Shown: positions 60,959 through 64,000 of the stretch, piece by piece | Numbering within the stretch: the first letter of the stretch is position 1 | Layout of the letters: every line of letters begins with the position of its first letter | Source of the DNA: Kitasatospora sp. MAA19 | Lineage (GTDB): Bacteria; Actinomycetota; Actinomycetes; Streptomycetales; Streptomycetaceae | Length of the DNA stretch: 64,000 bases | Direction: 5' to 3' | NCBI RefSeq assembly: GCF_029894125.1 | Contig: NZ_JARXYZ010000027.1 | Span: 1-64,000, forward strand | Program-made: the position numbers and the translations under genes | The notes under the pieces: generated by a model | Database searches by the model: none | The model's input: only the letters and a program-made list of their open reading frames with translations | Told to the model about the DNA's origin: nothing

Positions 60959-61596
60959 CTGTTCCACTCCTTGTCCGACCGGGCCGGAACCATCCGGCCA
61001 TCCTGTACTTGTCCGACCGCCCGCAGGGGTTCCCGGCAGGTTTTCGAGGCCGGCCGCAGTTCCTTGTCGGCCAGAGCACGCAGCCGGGTCCGGGCTCTGG
61101 AGAGCCTGGAGCGCACGGTGCCGACCGGGATGCCAAGTGCCTCGGCGGCCTCGGGGTAGCTGAGGCCCGCCCACACGCACAGCGAGAACACCTCACGCTC
61201 CCCGCGACGCAGTTTCTCCAGCGCCGCCTTGGCGGCCAGCAGTTGGTCGTGGTCGGCGAGCCGGCCGACCAACTCGTCGGCGAAGTCCGGGGCGGGTTCG
61301 GCGAGCGGCATGCGGGCGAGGGCGGCTGCATGCCTGCGGGCGGCCCTGGCCCGGTTGCGCAGCACGTTGACGGTGATGCCCATCAACCACGGGCGAGGAG
61401 TGGTCCCCTCGTCGCGGAGCTTGTCCCGCAGACGCCAGGCCTCCAGGAAGACCACCGCCATGACGTCCTCGGCACCGGCTCGGTCACCGCTCACCCGGAC
61501 CGCGTGCGACAGAACCGCCTGCGAGTGCTCCTGGAACAACTGCCGGAAGGCGCCCGGGTCCCCGGCTCTGATCCGTTCGTGCAGCGAAAAGTCCAC
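60955..61596 (-). CDS. ECF RNA polymerase sigma factor
   Basis: A 213-residue ECF sigma factor. Region 2 runs DPGAFRQLFQEHSQAVLSHAVRVSGDRAGAEDVMAVVFLEAWR near residues 13-55 and region 4 is LRRGEREVFSLCVWAGLSYPEAAEALGIPVGTVRSRLSRAR near 130-170. The translation starts from GTG at 61596 (MDFSLHERIRAGD); the ribosome site is poor. The downstream CU044_5270 gene overlaps by 4 nt and probably encodes its regulator. The inducing signal and target promoters are unknown. Confidence 0.9.
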   Translation of the reverse strand: MDFSLHERIRAGDPGAFRQLFQEHSQAVLSHAVRVSGDRAGAEDVMAVVFLEAWRLRDKLRDEGTTPRPWLMGITVNVLRNRARAARRHAAALARMPLAEPAPDFADELVGRLADHDQLLAAKAALEKLRRGEREVFSLCVWAGLSYPEAAEALGIPVGTVRSRLSRARTRLRALADKELRPASKTCREPLRAVGQVQDGRMVPARSDKEWNR

Positions 61597-61635
61597 ACCT
61601 CTGGTTGTCCTGCCACCACGGGACGGTTCCGGTGA

Positions 61636-62034
61636 CCTGCGTCACAGGCGCGGCCCCACCGTGCCCGACCCCTTGGCCGGTTCACCGGTTCCGGCACCGG
61701 ACGGCCGGACACCATCAACCGCTCGCAGGTCACCGAGGTCCGCAACCAGCTGTCCGCCGCCGACTTCGTCGTCACGCCGGCCGCGCTGCGCCCCGAGTGC
61801 GACGGTCCGGGCACGGCGTACTCCGAGCACGCACTGGACGTCGTTGCCACCGCCGGTCTCCTCGCCCGCGCCGGGGTCGGTCACCTGGAGGCGTTCACCA
61901 CCGAGGCCGAGAACACCATCCCGCACCGCTGCTCGCTGGTCACCGACCTGGTGCTGTGCGATGCCGACGCAGTCGCAGAAGCGGCGCAAAGTCTCGTTTC
62001 GCCAGAACGAGACCAATCGTCTGATTTTGGATGA
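61636..62034 (+). pseudogene. Unrecognised coding remnant lacking a start
   Basis: An open frame of 132 codons ends at TGA 62032-62034 but has no in-frame ATG or GTG with a ribosome site. From 61702 codons have very high third-position GC and read RPDTINRSQVTEVRNQLSAA, VVTPAALRPECDGPGTAYSE and HRCSLVTDLVLCDADAVAEA. This looks like the 3' part of a real gene whose 5' end was deleted next to the sigma factor gene. I do not recognise the family. Confidence 0.55.
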
Positions 62035-62309
62035 GTATCTATGCGGATAGAGATCGGCTGATCACCGAAATAGGCTTTCTGCTGACCGAAGGTTGTCGGG
62101 AGGGGAAAGCAGAACTCGCCGCGGGACTCACTCTCGGCGACGACCCGATGATCGACCGGTTCGGAGGGAACAACTTCGAGGTCGACACGTCCGGGCACAG
62201 CGGGTACTGGGACGGCGGCAAGAGCCTCGACAACCAGGGCCGCATCATCGTCGGGAGGCCGCCGAGCATTGTTCCCAAGTTGCACGACAGCCCGCCGCCT
62301 CCCCCGTGA
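62031..62309 (+). pseudogene. Small ORF, possibly the C-terminal remnant of an alpha/beta hydrolase (DUF1023)
   Basis: Ninety-two codons from an ATG at 62031, overlapping the preceding stop by 4 nt and without a ribosome site. The portion GGNNFEVDTSGHSGYWDGG then LDNQGRIIVGRPPSI resembles the C-terminus of DUF1023 alpha/beta hydrolases as I recall them, which often precede a lipoprotein gene like the one found here. It may instead be a genuine short gene. Confidence 0.4.
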
Positions 62310-62381
62310 CCATCAGTGCCGGGCCGGCCACGGCCCGGCCGAACCGGTCCTCACCCTGCCCCGGCCGCAAGGAATTTCACT

Positions 62382-62936
62382 GTGCCGTTCCCCCTTCCAC
62401 GACTCGCCACACGCCGTGTCGGAGCCCGACGTCTGGGCGCTGCCGCGATAGCGCTCTGCCTGCCACTGATTCTCGGAGGATGCATGTCCACGCCCGGTCC
62501 CAACGATCCGCTCCCCGTCAAGGCTCGCCAGGACGCGCAGGACTGGGCCCAACATATGACCGAGTACATGGCGCAGACCGCCGGAGCCGCCCTCGACGCC
62601 GGCAGCGCCGAGCCGATCTTCAGCGACTGTGTCGGCAAACACGACGAGGTCCGGGAGGACGGCCGGTACAAGCTGTCGTACGCGGTCTACAGCTCCACCC
62701 CGCTCGAACGGCACCCCGAGGCCGTCCGCAAGGTCCGCGCGATGCTCGAACAACAGGGCTTCAAGATCGACGGCTACCGGGAGGGCATCAACGGCAAGGT
62801 GGACACGATTCTCGACGCCTCCCAGGCATCGAGCCGATACCTGATCACGGTCGAGACCACGACTGGAGGGCTTCTGGCCTTCAGGGTCAGAACCCCCTGC
62901 CTGATGCCCCCCACAACGGCAGAAACCCCTCACTGA
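62382..62936 (+). CDS. Hypothetical lipoprotein
   Basis: A 184-residue exported lipoprotein. A basic N-region (RLATRRVGARRLG) and hydrophobic core lead to the lipobox LILGGC, with Cys near residue 34. The mature part is soluble and helical at first (RQDAQDWAQHMTEYMAQTAG), then mixed (RYKLSYAVYSSTPLERHPEA; TILDASQASSRYLITVETT). The GTG at 62382 follows AAGGAA at 8 nt. The family is common in streptomycetes but without known function. It lies 72 nt after the possible hydrolase remnant, with which it may once have formed an operon. Confidence 0.85.
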   Translation: MPFPLPRLATRRVGARRLGAAAIALCLPLILGGCMSTPGPNDPLPVKARQDAQDWAQHMTEYMAQTAGAALDAGSAEPIFSDCVGKHDEVREDGRYKLSYAVYSSTPLERHPEAVRKVRAMLEQQGFKIDGYREGINGKVDTILDASQASSRYLITVETTTGGLLAFRVRTPCLMPPTTAETPH

Positions 62937-63025
62937 CACGCAGCATCCCAAGGGGCATTGGAAGCATCAAGTCGCCCCCGTGCCGGCGACGGCTCCAGCC
63001 AGGCCGGGCGCACGGCGTACCGCGC

Positions 63026-63613
63026 CTACGTCGAGGCGGCTTCCGCCGGGAGGAGGCGCGTCACCATGGCGTCGATCAGGGCGTCCAGCCGGTGCGGCGT
63101 GAGGAGTTCCGGGACGGTCAGGTCGTCGACGATCAGCCCCAGCATGGCCAGGTAGAGCAGGACCACCCCGGTGCGGTCGCCGGGCAGGCCGAAGCCCAGG
63201 TGGAAGTCGATGTTGGCGTCGAGCTCGGCGGTGAAGAAGCGCGTCAGCTCCGTGTGGAGTTCGGGCCGCCGGGTGGCCTCCAGGCGCAGTTCGAGCATGG
63301 CCAGATGCGTGCTGCGTTCGCGGCGCATGCGGTCGACGAGCTGCAGCATCAGCGCTCTGACCAGCTCATGTGACGGCCCGGCGTTCATCGTGTCGGCCAG
63401 CTCGGCCGGGTCCGGGGTCAGCCGCTCGCGGGTGCGTCCCATGACCTGGGCCAGCATGTCGGCGCGGTTGGCGAAGTAGTTGGACGCCGTCCCGGTGGGC
63501 ACGGCCGCCTCCTTGTCGACGGCGCGCAGCGTCAGGCCCCGGGAGCCCTCGCGGGCGAGGACCTCGATGGCGGCATCGAGCAAGGCGGTGCGGCGGGCCG
63601 GATTCTGACGCAT
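63026..63613 (-). CDS. TetR family transcriptional regulator (divergent from RibD-type reductase)
   Basis: A 195-residue TetR protein with the HTH LRAVDKEAAVPTGTASNYFANRADML near residues 30-55. Two ATGs stand 6 nt apart; GAGGAG directly abuts the first and is 6 nt from the second, so I choose 63613 (MRQNPARRTALLDAAIEV). It is divergent from the reductase gene with a 131-nt gap containing a consensus-like promoter, and probably regulates that gene. Confidence 0.9.
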   Translation of the reverse strand: MRQNPARRTALLDAAIEVLAREGSRGLTLRAVDKEAAVPTGTASNYFANRADMLAQVMGRTRERLTPDPAELADTMNAGPSHELVRALMLQLVDRMRRERSTHLAMLELRLEATRRPELHTELTRFFTAELDANIDFHLGFGLPGDRTGVVLLYLAMLGLIVDDLTVPELLTPHRLDALIDAMVTRLLPAEAAST

Positions 63614-63634
63614 CGGCATCTCCTCGGAAACTCA

Positions 63635-63664
63635 TTGACATCACTGTGCTTGCAGTACTACGTT
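63635..63664 (+). promoter_or_regulatory. Promoter TTGACA-N18-TACGTT ahead of the reductase gene
   Basis: TTGACA (63635-63640) and TACGTT (63659-63664) with 18-nt spacing match the housekeeping consensus well. The predicted start leaves a leader of about 75 nt before the ATG at 63745. Repressor binding here would also affect the divergent tetR gene. Confidence 0.65.
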
Positions 63665-63744
63665 CAAACCACTTCGACCACAGTACATCACGTGGGGTCG
63701 AGCAGGCCCGGGCCCGCCGCGTCGCCACAGGGAAGAGAGACCGG

Positions 63745-64000
63745 ATGCGCAAGCTCACCTATTACGTCGCTGCCAGCCTCGACGGCTACATCGCCGCACC
63801 GGACGGCAGTTGCGACTTCCTGCCCTTCGAGGGGGAGGTCCGGGAGGCGATCCTCGCCGAGTATCCCGAGACGATCCCGACGCACGCCCGCGGGCCGTTC
63901 GGTCTGACCGCCACCCCTCACCGGCACTTCGACACCGTGATCATGGGGCGCGGCACGTATGAGCCGGCTCTGGAGATCGGCATCACCAGCCCCTACGCCC
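63745..64000 (+). CDS. RibD C-terminal/dihydrofolate reductase family protein (partial)
   Basis: The first 85 codons of a DHFR-fold reductase of the RibD_C group: MRKLTYYVAASLDGYIAAPD then GSCDFLPFEGE and HFDTVIMGRGTYEPAL, the NADPH-binding opening of the family. GGAAGAGAGA precedes the ATG. In actinomycetes these stand-alone proteins reduce unknown substrates rather than dihydrofolate. It is cut by the window end. The divergent TetR gene suggests inducible expression. Confidence 0.9.
   Translation, partial: MRKLTYYVAASLDGYIAAPDGSCDFLPFEGEVREAILAEYPETIPTHARGPFGLTATPHRHFDTVIMGRGTYEPALEIGITSPYA

Overview
The window is very GC-rich DNA with Actinobacterial genes throughout: ECF sigma factors, Scr1-type XRE plus DUF397 pairs, CU044_5270, PknG, a LAxTG thioester surface protein, and TAnnnT -10 elements with leaderless starts. 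It is best read as a chromosomal segment of Streptomyces or the close relative Kitasatospora. It opens on the 3' end of a 5S rRNA gene, so an rRNA operon lies immediately upstream.

Layout. 1-9.4 kb: end of the rrn operon, a GNAT acetyltransferase, a two-domain VOC protein, RecD2 helicase, citrate synthase, an SDR oxidoreductase, and a copper pair (CopA ATPase, CopZ chaperone) behind a CsoR-like operator. 9.4-17.5 kb: a truncated PrsW protease, a membrane SpoIIE-type phosphatase, a PTS-dependent dihydroxyacetone kinase (DhaL, DhaK and divergent DhaM), a short family-A DNA polymerase and an M3 oligopeptidase. 17.5-26.5 kb: a secreted GH5 glycosidase and three TetR regulators, each divergent from or next to its likely targets (acyl-CoA dehydrogenase, MFS exporter plus crotonase, GNAT), with inverted-repeat operators visible at two of them. 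26.7-35.6 kb: tRNA-Arg, SsbB-like protein, thioester surface protein, EttA, thioesterase, a globin and an ABC-2 exporter.

35.7-46.5 kb (minus strand) is the most coherent system. GlnX-like membrane sensor, GlnH-like binding protein, a coiled-coil protein, a PknG-like kinase, a PP2C phosphatase, a VWA protein and an FHA protein lie in one direction before a single terminator. In mycobacteria GlnH-GlnX-PknG reports extracellular acidic amino acids to an FHA protein; here the module is enlarged, and kinase, phosphatase and FHA protein all carry similar small zinc ribbons.

46.8-56.7 kb: a nucleosidase, an ECF41-type sigma factor, two tandem secreted trypsin-like proteases, a WhiJ/AbaA-like regulatory group and an alpha/beta hydrolase. 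56.7-64 kb is debris-rich: tRNA-Leu and initiator tRNA-Met flank a stretch holding a broken IS982-type transposase, a shattered lectin-like gene, an orphan MepB-like gene and three copies of a structured hairpin repeat. Beyond it lie an ECF sigma/CU044_5270 pair, further gene remnants, a lipoprotein, and a TetR/RibD-type reductase pair cut by the window end.

A recurring regulatory theme is leaderless transcription: at eight genes a TAnnnT hexamer ends 6 or 7 nt before the start codon.
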